Source: an uncultured Bacteroidota bacterium (GTDB lineage: Bacteria; Bacteroidota; Bacteroidia; Chitinophagales; Chitinophagaceae). Taken from it: 41,801 bases of DNA. Numbering within the stretch: the stretch's first letter is position 1; each line of letters opens with the position of its first letter. Location: NCBI GenBank assembly GCA_903881585.1, contig CAIRTW010000055.1, positions 1 through 41,801 on the forward strand, in the 5' to 3' direction. The position numbers and the translations under genes are program-made. The notes beneath the pieces were generated by a model, which was not told the origin of the DNA, did no database searches, and worked only from the letters and a program-made list of their open reading frames with translations. Positions 1-8,880 of this stretch are shown here, piece after piece.

Positions 1-68
1 AAACGATTATTACGACGAATATCACCTAAATCCAACCCTGGAAAATCCTTTACAGCTATCTGATGCAT
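1..68 (-). CDS. Partial IS4/Tn5-like transposase, N-terminus only
   Basis: Reading leftward from an ATG at 68-66, the frame is open to the window edge and gives 22 residues, including FPGLDLGDIRRNN. The block LDLGDxRxN resembles the N-terminal DNA-binding segment of Tn5/IS4-type transposases (consensus roughly ADLGDARLNRR). Such proteins would cut and paste an insertion sequence. The catalytic DDE domain lies outside the window, so neither the family nor the intactness of the gene can be confirmed, and I could not identify a terminal inverted repeat to the right of the start. The call rests on one short motif only. Confidence 0.4.
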   Translation of the reverse strand, partial: MHQIAVKDFPGLDLGDIRRNNR

Positions 69-120
69 TTTTTTTACCCCAAATATCTTGATAATATCGC
101 TACCAAAAATTTGGGTAAGG

Positions 121-185
121 CATAGCTGCCGGTAGGCAGGTTAGCGAAGGCTTTGTGCGAAGGCGAAGGGGGTTAGGGGGATGTA
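121..185. repeat. Intergenic repeat debris with CTGCCGGTAGGCAG palindrome
   Basis: The stretch holds the palindrome CTGCC-GGTA-GGCAG at 126-139, followed by a G-rich tail (GAAGGGGGTTAGGGGG). The 15 bases at 126-140 are the exact reverse complement of 34306-34320, inside another intergenic repeat of this window, so this is a dispersed element. The G-rich tail resembles the poly-C/poly-G hairpin repeats seen at 8905-8926 and the end of the 28962-29161 intergenic region. No gene is visible between 69 and 660. Confidence 0.55.
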
Positions 186-237
186 AACGAAAAATAAGAG
201 CTGCATAACACGTAAACATGAAACAAACCATTAGCAG

Positions 238-267
238 GTGTGGCGCACTTTCAAAAGTGTGCCACAC
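238..267. repeat. AGTGTGGCACACT-type palindromic repeat, copy 1
   Basis: A 14-base arm, GTGTGGCGCACTTT, is followed by a CA loop and AAAGTGTGCCACAC. The arms pair with a single G/T wobble. The same palindrome family recurs at 21749-21779. No T-run follows on either strand, so it is not a convincing terminator and looks like a REP-like dispersed element. Confidence 0.7.
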
Positions 268-341
268 TTCATTATGTCATGTGATTTTGTAATAGTGAAT
301 CGTTCTCAGCGCCGTTTAACCAAGTGCTAAATTCAGCATGC

Positions 342-365
342 CATCCTTCGGCGGGGCTCAGGATG
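342..365. repeat. CATCCT...AGGATG short palindromic intergenic repeat
   Basis: CATCCT (342-347) and AGGATG (360-365) are inverted around a GC-rich core TCGGCGGGGCTC. This composition is typical of small dispersed palindromes found between genes in many bacteria. Only one copy is seen in this window, so its status as a repeat rests on general familiarity with the motif. Confidence 0.4.
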
Positions 366-648
366 ACAATACTTCTATTCATCTTTTTTAGTGAAAATGG
401 TTAAGCACCGGAATTGCACAAGTGAGCAAGAATTGAGCAACTTTATAAAAACAGTTACTTGATTTTCAATGAAATAGCGAAAATAAGAAAAATTGATTTT
501 TGGGCAATTTTCATAATTCTCTGGGTGCGATCCTTCACTGCGGCTGCAGCATTTTGTTTACCGTTCAGGAGCCCAATCTGATTGGCGAGTATAAGCGTTA
601 AAAAATGACGCGCTGAGAATTGCAGTTTTTTACGTTCCGTTTTTTTGC

Positions 649-656
649 TAATTTTG
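649..656 (+). promoter_or_regulatory. -7 promoter element (TAATTTTG) for the toxin-antitoxin pair
   Basis: TAATTTTG matches the Bacteroidota -7 consensus TAnnTTTG exactly. It ends five bases before the antitoxin ATG at 661. Transcription would therefore begin at or within a few bases of the start codon, giving a nearly leaderless message. No TTG sits at the usual -33 distance. Confidence 0.45.
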
Positions 657-660
657 TTAT

Positions 661-900
661 ATGATCACCACTTATCAAATGGATGTGAATGAGCTTACTA
701 TTGAGGTGATGAACTCAATAAAGTCTGCATTTAAAGGTAAGACTATCAACATCACCGTATCAGAGGCTTTTGATGAGACTGAATACTTATTGTCTTCCCC
801 TGCTAATAAAGAACATCTGGAAAGGTCTGTAAAACAAGCCGGGGAAGGGAAGGTAGTGGTATTTACCTTAGACGAGTTTCAAAAACAATATGGTAAATAA
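661..900 (+). CDS. YefM/Axe-like type II antitoxin
   Basis: This 79-residue protein would neutralise the toxin encoded immediately downstream and probably repress their shared promoter. The C-terminal half carries DETEYLLSSPANKEHLERS, resembling the toxin-binding tail of YefM/Phd-type antitoxins (SxANKxxLxxS). The N-terminal half is short and variable, and no clear DNA-binding fold can be read by eye. The stop overlaps the toxin start by one base (TAATG), the usual translational coupling for such pairs. The start at 661 is the first ATG after an exact -7 promoter element. Seen: the motif and overlap. Inferred: the function, from the partner. Confidence 0.75.
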   Translation: MITTYQMDVNELTIEVMNSIKSAFKGKTINITVSEAFDETEYLLSSPANKEHLERSVKQAGEGKVVVFTLDEFQKQYGK

Positions 901-1157
901 TGCATACTATTACCTTTACTGAAGAAGCCTTGCAACATCTAAATGAGTGGCGAACTTCAGACCCAAAAACGCTATCCAAAATAGTATCGCTTATAACGTC
1001 CATGGCCGCTACTCCATTTACCGGTATTGGTAAGCCTGAACCACTAAAGCATGATTTGAAAGGTAAGTGGTCAAGGAGAATAACCGATGAGCATAGAATT
1101 GTGTACTCAGTACAGGAAACGACTGTTCTGATCTTATCGTGCAGATTCCATTACTAA
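900..1157 (+). CDS. Txe/YoeB-like mRNA-interfering toxin
   Basis: An 85-residue RelE-superfamily endoribonuclease, expected to bind the ribosome and cut mRNA in the A site when the antitoxin is degraded. Family marks are in order: FTEEALQHLNEW near the N-terminus, a central block GKPEPLKHDLKGKWSRRI (about residues 43-60), EHRIVY, and a C-terminal CRFHY. In YoeB the Arg of the WSRRI region and the penultimate His of the tail are catalytic, and both are present. The length equals that of E. coli YoeB. It overlaps the antitoxin stop by one base. The gene appears intact and so presumably needs the upstream antitoxin. The family assignment is strong; the target is inferred. Confidence 0.88.
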   Translation: MHTITFTEEALQHLNEWRTSDPKTLSKIVSLITSMAATPFTGIGKPEPLKHDLKGKWSRRITDEHRIVYSVQETTVLILSCRFHY

Positions 1158-1350
1158 ATTTGCCTCCGCGTCTGTATTCTTCTCAAAAATAATTGAATTA
1201 TAATTGGTCGGAGTTTTCTCCAAAAATCCAATATTAACAATCTTTCCCGCCCCAAATTTGATATACCAATAAACAATACATAAATTGCAGCCCAATTGAA
1301 AAACAGTCTGAAATAATATTCCAAAAACATTAAAACTCAGTATTCTAACA

Positions 1351-2604
1351 ATGTCGTATCTATTTACATCAGAGTCAGTATCAGAAGGGCACCCGGATAA
1401 GGTTGCCGACCAAATATCGGACGCACTCGTGGATAACTTCCTAGCGTGGGACCCACAGGCTAAGATAGCCTGTGAAACACTGGTTACTACCGGTCAGGTG
1501 GTGCTGGCGGGCGAGGTAAAATGCAAAACCTATATAGATGTGCAAACCATAGCGCGCGAGGTGATAGCTAAAATAGGCTACACCAAGAGCGAGTATATGT
1601 TTGAAGCACACTCGTGTGGTGTGCTGTCTGCCATTCATGAGCAGAGTGCAGACATCAACCAGGGTGTGGAAAAAGCAAACAAAGAAGACCAAGGCGCAGG
1701 CGACCAGGGTATGATGTTTGGCTATGCTACCAACGAAACTGATAACTACATGCCGCTGGCCCTGGACTTGGCACACAACCTGCTGCTGCAACTGGCGGCT
1801 ATACGCAAGGAAGGCAAGGAAATGAAGTATCTGCGCCCCGATGCCAAGAGCCAGGTGACCCTGGAATACAGCGACGACAACAAGCCGGTGCGCATAGATG
1901 CTATAGTTATCAGCACACAGCATGATGACTTTGCAGAAGAGAAGAAGATGCAGGCGAGGATAATGAAGGATGTAAAGGATATTCTGATACCACGTGTATT
2001 AAAGAGCTATCCGCAGCATGTGCATTTGTTCAACTCGAAGATAAAATACCACATCAACCCAACTGGCAAGTTCGTAATCGGCGGCCCGCATGGCGATACT
2101 GGTCTTACTGGCCGTAAGATCATTGTAGACACTTATGGTGGCAAGGGCGCACATGGTGGCGGCGCTTTCAGCGGTAAAGATCCAAGCAAGGTGGACAGGT
2201 CGGCTGCATATGCTACAAGGCATATAGCCAAGAACCTGGTAGCTGCGGGTGTGTGTGATGAGGTGCTGGTGCAGGTGTCTTACGCGATAGGCGTGGCACA
2301 GCCAATGGGCATCTATGTACAAACGTATGGCACCGGCAAGGTGGATATGCATGACGGTGAGATAGCCAAGATAGTAAGCGAGGTGTTTGACATGCGCCCA
2401 TACTTTATTGAGGAGCGCCTGAAACTGCGCCAGCCTATGTATAGCGAAGCAGCTGCGTATGGCCACATGGGCCGCACACCGGAGACTGTAACCAAGGTCT
2501 TCAAGAGCGCAGACGGCAAGACCAAGACCATGAAGGTGGAGCTGTTTACATGGGAGAAGCTGGACTATGTGAAGAAGGTGAAAGCAGCGTTTAAGATCAA
2601 GTAG
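1351..2604 (+). CDS. metK: S-adenosylmethionine synthetase (methionine adenosyltransferase)
   Basis: Cytoplasmic enzyme making S-adenosylmethionine from methionine and ATP, the main methyl donor of the cell. At 417 residues it is slightly longer than the E. coli enzyme (384). Signature blocks are clear: [13 protein letters not shown] near residue 14, the MetK hexapeptide region [12 protein letters not shown] near 118, and [13 protein letters not shown] near 245, which holds the ATP/Mg and methionine-binding residues. The start ATG opens the conserved [16 protein letters not shown] sequence, so no earlier start is needed. The gene stands alone, ends in TAG and is followed by a strong hairpin terminator. 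No SAM riboswitch was recognised in the 193 bases upstream. Confidence 0.98.
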   Translation: MSYLFTSESVSEGHPDKVADQISDALVDNFLAWDPQAKIACETLVTTGQVVLAGEVKCKTYIDVQTIAREVIAKIGYTKSEYMFEAHSCGVLSAIHEQSADINQGVEKANKEDQGAGDQGMMFGYATNETDNYMPLALDLAHNLLLQLAAIRKEGKEMKYLRPDAKSQVTLEYSDDNKPVRIDAIVISTQHDDFAEEKKMQARIMKDVKDILIPRVLKSYPQHVHLFNSKIKYHINPTGKFVIGGPHGDTGLTGRKIIVDTYGGKGAHGGGAFSGKDPSKVDRSAAYATRHIAKNLVAAGVCDEVLVQVSYAIGVAQPMGIYVQTYGTGKVDMHDGEIAKIVSEVFDMRPYFIEERLKLRQPMYSEAAAYGHMGRTPETVTKVFKSADGKTKTMKVELFTWEKLDYVKKVKAAFKIK

Positions 2605-2645
2605 AAAATTCCAAAGAGGAAATTCCAAATTCCAAAGGCCCATCG
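2605..2645. repeat. Short AATTCCAA direct repeats after metK
   Basis: Just downstream of the metK stop the sequence contains three near-identical AAATTCCAAA-type units (AAAATTCCAAAG, AAATTCCAAATTCCAAAG). This low-complexity motif is a minor intergenic feature and no function is apparent. Confidence 0.4.
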
Positions 2646-2676
2646 TATCTTAGCTGGGTTGGAGGTGTCAAGATTG

Positions 2677-2711
2677 CAGAGAGGTTGCTTCGGTAGCCTC
2701 TCTGTTTTTTT
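2677..2711 (+). terminator. Rho-independent terminator of metK
   Basis: CAGAGAGG (2677-2684) pairs with CCTCTCTG (2697-2704). The inner TTGC/GTAG pairs continue the stem, with wobbles, onto a stable TTCG tetraloop. Seven T residues follow at 2705-2711. Its position 73 bases after the metK stop and its orientation fit metK. Confidence 0.88.
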
Positions 2712-2900
2712 GGGAAATGGGGTTTCTACAAAAAATGTGGTGTGGAATTGTGCGATAATAATGCCTTTCAGAGATTTCTTTTCAGGATCAGGGGATTACT
2801 TATTACTTTAAAAATGAGGGCTTGATGTTTTGGGGCGGGCATGGTTTTTTTTTGATGGAAGGGGACAAAAATTTTTTCATTCTTAAAAAACCAAATTGTT

Positions 2901-4220
2901 ATGACAAACAACCGTAAGCACCAAAACACAACTACGCCAGAGCGTGACTACAACGAAACAGACCGCATGAGCAACGAAAGCGGCAGCAAAAGCCAGAGCG
3001 GCGATTACAATGATGAAGACGTCACCAACGATTCACTGGGCACAGGTAAAAACAAAGGAAAGGGTAACCGCAACCAGAGCGAAAACTATGGAAACATAGG
3101 CAGCTACCAGGACAACTACGCGGGCCGCAATTATGGCTCAGCAGGCAATCGCGACTGGAACGATGACGGCGATACGAACAACTACCGCGGCTCATCTTTT
3201 GGCGGTGGTCGTAGCGAGCAAGGCCGCAGGTATGAGGGCGGACAACAGTATAACAGCAACTATGGCGGGCAGCAATATGGCGGCCGCAACAATGATGGCC
3301 GTTTTGGCGGAGGCACCGGCTACCAGGGCGGTGATTACAATAATGATGGGCGTAATAACAGCCGCTACGGACAAGGCAATGACTGGCAAGGCCAGGACCG
3401 TGGCAACTAAAGCAACACGGGCAATTCCGGTTATGGCCAGAGCGGATCTCGCTACAGCAGCAATGAACAATGGGGCAACAGCGGCAACTATGGCCAAGGT
3501 GATAACCAATGGGGCAACACAGACAGGAACTCACAATGGCGTGATCGCGGCATGAACTCGCAGTGGAACGACGACCGCGATTCGCAATACGGCAGTGGCC
3601 CGCAGTGGGGCAACAGCGGCTCGCAATATGGAGGCTCCAGTAGCGGTCGTGGCAACTCCGGAACTGGTACACAATGGGGCAACAGCGGCTCAGGCTCGCA
3701 GTATGGCGGCGGCAACTACGGCAGCGGCTCTCAGTGGGGCAATAGCGGCCGTGACACTCAATCGGGCACTGGCACCTACGAAAGCGGCTCCAGGTGGGGG
3801 CGCAGCGGAAGCACACAATGGGGTAAGGGTGGAAACGATTCGGACCAGGACACGATGCACAAGGGCAAGGGGCCAAAGGGCTACAAACGCGCTGACGAAC
3901 GCATACAGGACGATATCAATGACCGCCTGACTGATGATTCGCAACTGGACGCATCTGAAATAGAAGTGACCGTAACCAACGGCGAAGTGAAGCTGAGCGG
4001 CACTGTTGACTCCCGTGACGCCAAGCGCCGCGCTGAAGACCTGACTGAAGCTATATCCGGCGTATCGAATGTAGAAAACAGCATCCGGGTAAAGCAGGAT
4101 AAAGAAATGGGTAGCAGCACATCGGATAAGAGTGCTACGTCGGGTTCGTCAACCGGGTCATCATCAACTGACAAGAACCATAACGGGCACGATAAGAATA
4201 AAACAAAGAGCACAATGTAA
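2901..4220 (+). pseudogene. Low-complexity Gly/Asn/Gln/Ser-rich BON-domain protein gene, split by in-frame TAA
   Basis: One reading frame of 440 codons runs from the ATG at 2901 to the TAA at 4218-4220, broken only by a TAA at 3408-3410 (codon 170). The sequence on both sides continues the same repeat composition (GNSGS, QWGNSG, YGGG units), so this is one gene with a nonsense codon and not two genes. A restart at the ATG at 3552 could make a 222-residue C-terminal piece. The C-terminal part carries GKGPKGYKRADERIQDDIND followed by a BON domain (about codons 332-403), a fold usually linked to membrane or periplasmic stress proteins such as OsmY. There is no signal peptide, so the product may be cytoplasmic. 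The role is unknown. The stop could also be a sequencing error. Confidence 0.75.
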
Positions 4221-4242
4221 TCAGGCTCCTCTGTAAAGAAGT

Positions 4243-4276
4243 AAACAGGGCTGTCCCGAGAGAGACAGCCCTGTTT
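4243..4276. terminator. Bidirectional terminator between the BON gene and mdh
   Basis: AAACAGGGCTGTC (4243-4255) and GACAGCCCTGTTT (4264-4276) form a perfect 13-bp stem around an 8-base loop. The stem ends in AAA/TTT on either side, so it can serve both strands. It lies between two convergent genes, 23 bases after the rightward stop and 18 bases after the leftward one. Confidence 0.85.
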
Positions 4277-4293
4277 AGGTATTGTAATATTGG

Positions 4294-5235
4294 CTAGCTG
4301 CTGAATGCGATGGTTTCGAGCACTTTGTTCATGCTGCGGACTGCATCGGCTGATTTGTTGAAGGCTGCCTGCTCTTCTTCATTGAGCTTGTAGTCGATGA
4401 TCTTTTCCCAGCCGTTTTTGCCGATGACTACTGGTACGCCCAGGCATATATCGCTCTGGCCATACTCGCCGTCCAGGGCTACGCAGCATGGGTAAACCCT
4501 GCGCTCATTGCGGATGATGGACTCAACAAGGGCTGCTCCGGCTGCTCCGGGTGCATACCATGCCGATGTGCCGAGGTACTTGGTAAGTGTAGCGCCGCCA
4601 ACCATAGTATCAGCTGCAATTTGCTGTAGTTTTTCAGCGCTGAGCATGTTGGATATTGGTGTGCTGTTGATAGTAGCAAGGCGGGTAAGCGGTATCATAG
4701 TAGTATCGCCATGGCCACCGATAACGGTAGCATGAAGATCGTTCTGAGAGCAGTTGAGTTCTTTTTGGATATAGCACTTAAAGCGTGCGCTGTCCAGGAT
4801 GCCACCCATACCAATAATGCGGTGCTTGGGGATGCCTGTTGACTTTAATGCAAGGTAAGTCATGGTGTCCATTGGGTTGGAGATAACCACGATGATCGCG
4901 TTTGGCGAGTGCTTTAACAGGTTCTGGCAAACTTCTTCCACGATGCGGGCGTTGGTGCCTATCAGTTCTTCGCGGGTCATGCCGGGCTTGCGGGGAATAC
5001 CAGAGGTGATCACGCAAACGTCTGAGTTAGCGGTTTTTGTGTAGTCATTGGTAACGCCGATAACGTTCGTATCGAAGCCCAGCAATGATGCGGTCTGGGT
5101 AATATCAAGCGCTTTGCCTTCTGCGAAGCCCTCCTTGATGTCCACTAATACCAGTTCTTCAGCCAGTTCTTTGCGGGCAATATTGTCGGCACAAGTTGCG
5201 CCTACAGCTCCTGCACCCACTACGGTTACTTTCAT
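4294..5235 (-). CDS. mdh: Malate dehydrogenase (LDH-like, NAD-dependent)
   Basis: TCA-cycle enzyme interconverting malate and oxaloacetate with NAD in the cytoplasm. The 313-residue length fits the LDH-like MDH class. Visible marks: the Rossmann nucleotide motif VVGAGAVGATCA at residues 4-15, an acidic Asp at the end of the second strand (LVDIKEG) favouring NAD, the substrate-binding loop GIPRKPGMTREELI with its arginines, VISNPMDTMTYL, and the catalytic GGHGDTTMIP with the active-site His. The Arg-Lys-Pro-Gly-Met loop is typical of malate rather than lactate specificity. The ATG at 5235 precedes the Rossmann strand directly. It stands alone, with its own -7 element and a shared terminator. 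Confidence 0.97.
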   Translation of the reverse strand: MKVTVVGAGAVGATCADNIARKELAEELVLVDIKEGFAEGKALDITQTASLLGFDTNVIGVTNDYTKTANSDVCVITSGIPRKPGMTREELIGTNARIVEEVCQNLLKHSPNAIIVVISNPMDTMTYLALKSTGIPKHRIIGMGGILDSARFKCYIQKELNCSQNDLHATVIGGHGDTTMIPLTRLATINSTPISNMLSAEKLQQIAADTMVGGATLTKYLGTSAWYAPGAAGAALVESIIRNERRVYPCCVALDGEYGQSDICLGVPVVIGKNGWEKIIDYKLNEEEQAAFNKSADAVRSMNKVLETIAFSS

Positions 5236-5271
5236 TTATTTATGTTTTTGTGGTTAATGATGTGAATGGCG

Positions 5272-5279
5272 CAAATATA
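5272..5279 (-). promoter_or_regulatory. -7 promoter element (TATATTTG) of mdh
   Basis: On the minus strand TATATTTG matches TAnnTTTG exactly, 36 bases upstream of the mdh ATG. This implies an untranslated leader of about 30 bases. No clear TTG is seen at -33. Confidence 0.55.
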
Positions 5280-5345
5280 GGGGATTTCGAGTAATGTCTG
5301 AACGCCAGTTTGCCCGGATTTATGATCGCATTTAAATCCCCAGCG

Positions 5346-5428
5346 GATTGGGTAGCCCCCAGCGGGGCAATGTGTTGTGTTATATATCCGAATGCTACAA
5401 AGCGGTAGCCCCTAACGGGGCAACACTT
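5346..5428. repeat. Two-hairpin dispersed element, copy A
   Basis: The element holds hairpin 1, GCCCC-CAGC-GGGGC (5355-5368), a spacer containing CAATGTGTTGT, and hairpin 2, GCCCC-TAAC-GGGGC (5408-5421), each preceded by GGTA. The same order and spacing recur at 15624-15700, and a degenerate version lies at 34245-34335. It fills most of the gap between the mdh promoter and the end of the efflux operon and may also help stop transcription of the latter. No gene is visible in 5280-5514. Confidence 0.75.
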
Positions 5429-5514
5429 ATTTTCCGCCTATTTTACATCTGATATTTTTGAGCAAAAATTGGAATTGCATTAAGATTACTGTTGCCGCCT
5501 GAACGCTGAATTCG

Positions 5515-8500
5515 TCATTCTTCTTTGTGAGGTTGATCTTTGCCGGAGCTGATTTTTTCGCGGGCATGGGCGATCTCGAATTCGAGCTCGGCGTCTATGT
5601 TTTGCTCTTCGGCTTTTTTGGCTTTTTCCATCAGCTCATCGTGGTGGGCGAGGAGGTAGTCGAGCTCTTTTTTGCCGTAGGAGACACGGGTGATAACCAC
5701 AAACAGCACAGGAACTATGAAGATAGCCAGCGAGGATGCCGCTATCATACCGCCAAGGACCGTATAGCCTATGGTGTTGCGGGCTACGGCACCTGCACCA
5801 GTGGCAAAAACCAATGGCAGAACGCCAAGAATAAATGCCATGGATGTCATAATGATGGGGCGCAGGCGGAGCTTGACGGCCTCGAGGGTGGACTTGATGA
5901 GCTCTTCTCCCCTATCCACACGTATCTTAGCGAACTCAACGATAAGAATGGCGTTCTTGGCAGAGAGGCCAATGAGGGTGATGAGGCCGATCTGGGCATA
6001 GACATTGTTGGTAAGGTTGTCTTTGCAAAGAAGCATAATAATAGCGCCAAATGCACTTATTGGCACCGCCAGCATCACCGAGAATGGCACCGACCAGCTT
6101 TCATACAGTGCGGCCAGGAAGAGAAACACGAAAGTGATGGAGAAGATAAAGATATAGATGGTGGTTTTTCCCGCCTTGATCTCCTCATAACTAAGGCCTG
6201 AGAATTCGTAGGTATAACCCTGTGGCAGGACTTTGGCTGCGGTCTCTTTGAGCACCTCTATTGCCTGCCCGCTGCTGTACCCCTGCACACTCTGGCCGCC
6301 GACATTAGCCGAACGAAATATATTAAAATGCGTGACCAATGGCGGCGCTTCGGTTGCTTTGTAATTGATAAGCGTACTGAGCGGAACCATTGCCCCGGAT
6401 TGATTGCGCACGTAATATTTGTTCATATCGGATATAAGTGCGCGAAAGGTAGTATCTGCCTGTACTACCACGTGATAGGTTCGGTTGTAAAGGGTAAAGT
6501 TGTTTACAAAAAGGCTTCCCATATAAGCCTGCATTGTGGTAAATACATCGGAAACATTTACCCCCAGTTTTTCACATTTATCGCGGTCGAGTGTGAGGTC
6601 GATGCTGGGCGTATGAGCAGAATAATAACAATAAGCGCTGGCAGTTGCGGGGTTCTTATGTAAAGCGTCAACAAACTTCTTAACCACTGTCTCAAACTGA
6701 TGTACGTCATCTGTTGTGCTGCTTTGCTCTATCTCCATACTGAAGCCGGCCGCCTGGCCAATACCGCGTATGGGCGCAGGCGCGGTAACGACAACATTCG
6801 CATTCTTCAGCCCTGCTGCCGCAACACGTTTTTTTATCACTGCAATGATCCCTCCTGTGCCATTTACCTGCTCGTCCGGCTTTGAGCGTTCTTCCCAAGG
6901 CTTGAGCATAACGAAAATTGTACCGCAATTTGAAGTCGTACCCCCATTAAGTATGTTAAGACCTGACAACGCTGCATAATGATTGACTCCGGGAGTAGCA
7001 CCAACAATTTCCATGAGTTTTGTGATAAATTCGACTGATTGGGTAGTGGCGGATGCTTCCGGCAACTGATAGGTAATTTGTAACCTGCCATCATCTTCGG
7101 ACGGTATGAAACCTTTGGGTTTCTTAGTGAAACAATAAACAGTGGCAACGCAAATCAAAACCAGGAAAATGATAACATATCTCGACCAGCGGATGCAGCG
7201 CTTCACACCATTGGCATATTTGCCTGCCACCCTCTCGAACCATGCGTTGAACCGGAAGAAGAATTTGCCGAGCCACTTTGAGTCCTTGTTGATCTTAGTG
7301 GGTTTCAAAAGCAGCGTGCATAGTGCTGGGGTCAAAGACAACGCTATGAAAGCCGACAGCATAACCGATATAGCGATGGTGATAGCGAACTGCTGGTACA
7401 GGCGGCCAACGATGCCCGGAATGAAGCCCACGGGAACGAATACGGCTGCCAGAATGAGCGCGATAGCTACAACCGGCCCGGAAATGTCTTTCATGGCGCG
7501 ATAGGTGGCCTCCTTGGCTGACATGCCATATTCATCGATATAGTGCTGCACGGCTTCTACCACGATGATAGCATCATCTACCACAATACCGATGGCCAGC
7601 ACAAAGCCGAACATGGTGAGTGTATTGACTGTAAAGCCAAGCGGTATGAAGAAGCAGAACGTGCCTAATATAGATACGGGTATGGCAAGAATGGGTATGA
7701 GCGTGGAGCGCAGATTTTGCAGAAACAGCAATACCACAAGAGCAACAAGGCCCAAGGCTTTGAGCAATGTATCTATTACCTCGTGCATGGATACCTTGAT
7801 AATGGTAATGGACTCAAAAGGCACCTTATAATCTATATCCGCAGGGAAGGATTTTTTGAGCTGCTCCATTGCAGCATATACATTGTTTGCGGTCTCCAAT
7901 GCATTGCTGCCGGGCGCCTGGTAGATCATGAGGTAGGATGCAGGCTTACCATCGACAAAGGAATTGCTGGAGAATGTGAACTTGCCGAGCTCTACCCGAG
8001 CCACATCTTTGAGGTAGATAGACTCACCGGTGGCGGGAACAGTTTTGACGATCACCTTTTCAAAATCGGATGCATTTTTCAGCATTCCGTTTACGAGGAT
8101 GCCGAGCTCAAATGTCTGGGAGGTTTGCTGGGGCGGTGCGCCTGCAGCACCGGCGGCCACCTGCACATTCTGGGCGTTCAGTGCGGCAATGACATCGGCC
8201 GGCGTGAGGCTATGTGCTGCCATTTTCTCCGGGTCCATCCAGACGCGCATACTGAACTGGTCTGTGCGGGCGGTGATGTCCCCTACCCCAGGCACACGGA
8301 GCAGGGCATCCTGAATAAATATGTTGCTGTAGTTATCTATAAATGGCCTGTCGTGACTGCCGTTGGGTGAATAGATGGCTATCATCATCAACATACTGGG
8401 GTTCTTGGCACGAACGGTCATGCCGAGACGGCTGACTACTGATGGTAGTAAGGGAGTGGCAATACCTACACGGTTCTGCACATCGAGGGCCGCAATGTGA

Positions 8501-8802
8501 ACATTGGTGCCAATGTTGAAGGTAACATTTATGCTTACTGCGCCGGTGTTTGTATTGGTACTTTGCATGTACTCCATGCCGGGTGTGCCATTTATCTGCT
8601 CCTCAAGCGGCGTCGCCACTGTCTGCTCCACTGTCTGAGCGTCTGCGCCTGTGTACTGGCCAGAGACGGAAACGGATGGCGGGGATATGTTGGGGTACTG
8701 ATCGACCGCGAGATCAAATATGCATATAGCCCCCGATATCATTAACACTATCGAAATGACGATAGCGGTAACCGGGCGTTTTATGAATGTATTTGCGATC
8801 AT
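5515..8802 (-). CDS. RND efflux pump inner-membrane subunit (HAE1/AcrB-like), intact copy
   Basis: A 1095-residue proton-driven multidrug exporter, expected to sit in the inner membrane as a trimer and pass substrates to the adaptor and TolC-like channel encoded upstream in the same operon. It starts with the typical MIANTFIKRPVTAIVISIVL first membrane helix. The TM4 relay Asp pair is present in GIVVDDAIIVVE, and the TM10 Lys in GLSAKNAILIVEFAK. The C-terminal 50 residues form a charged cytoplasmic tail. It is a close paralogue of the interrupted RND gene just upstream (8957-12259) and is separated from it by a 154-base spacer with hairpin repeats. The substrate cannot be told from sequence. 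It is the last gene of the operon. Confidence 0.95.
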   Translation of the reverse strand: MIANTFIKRPVTAIVISIVLMISGAICIFDLAVDQYPNISPPSVSVSGQYTGADAQTVEQTVATPLEEQINGTPGMEYMQSTNTNTGAVSINVTFNIGTNVHIAALDVQNRVGIATPLLPSVVSRLGMTVRAKNPSMLMMIAIYSPNGSHDRPFIDNYSNIFIQDALLRVPGVGDITARTDQFSMRVWMDPEKMAAHSLTPADVIAALNAQNVQVAAGAAGAPPQQTSQTFELGILVNGMLKNASDFEKVIVKTVPATGESIYLKDVARVELGKFTFSSNSFVDGKPASYLMIYQAPGSNALETANNVYAAMEQLKKSFPADIDYKVPFESITIIKVSMHEVIDTLLKALGLVALVVLLFLQNLRSTLIPILAIPVSILGTFCFFIPLGFTVNTLTMFGFVLAIGIVVDDAIIVVEAVQHYIDEYGMSAKEATYRAMKDISGPVVAIALILAAVFVPVGFIPGIVGRLYQQFAITIAISVMLSAFIALSLTPALCTLLLKPTKINKDSKWLGKFFFRFNAWFERVAGKYANGVKRCIRWSRYVIIFLVLICVATVYCFTKKPKGFIPSEDDGRLQITYQLPEASATTQSVEFITKLMEIVGATPGVNHYAALSGLNILNGGTTSNCGTIFVMLKPWEERSKPDEQVNGTGGIIAVIKKRVAAAGLKNANVVVTAPAPIRGIGQAAGFSMEIEQSSTTDDVHQFETVVKKFVDALHKNPATASAYCYYSAHTPSIDLTLDRDKCEKLGVNVSDVFTTMQAYMGSLFVNNFTLYNRTYHVVVQADTTFRALISDMNKYYVRNQSGAMVPLSTLINYKATEAPPLVTHFNIFRSANVGGQSVQGYSSGQAIEVLKETAAKVLPQGYTYEFSGLSYEEIKAGKTTIYIFIFSITFVFLFLAALYESWSVPFSVMLAVPISAFGAIIMLLCKDNLTNNVYAQIGLITLIGLSAKNAILIVEFAKIRVDRGEELIKSTLEAVKLRLRPIIMTSMAFILGVLPLVFATGAGAVARNTIGYTVLGGMIAASSLAIFIVPVLFVVITRVSYGKKELDYLLAHHDELMEKAKKAEEQNIDAELEFEIAHAREKISSGKDQPHKEE

Positions 8803-8880
8803 TGGTTATTGTTGATAAGTGATAGGTTGATAGTCGGAGCAAGTAATGTGTTAGCTGTTCTGCGCGAGCCAACCACCCCA

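Noticed and set aside
1158-1350. SAM riboswitch upstream of metK
   Set aside because: Only a short GGAG-TTTT-CTCC hairpin is seen; the conserved SAM-I or SAM-II core could not be found.
3022-3944. Several long open frames on the opposite strand and other frames across the BON gene
   Set aside because: They are by-products of the repetitive GC-rich codons (GGC, AAC, CAG); their translations are Cys/His/Arg- or Ala/Thr-rich nonsense without any domain, while the sense frame has the BON domain.
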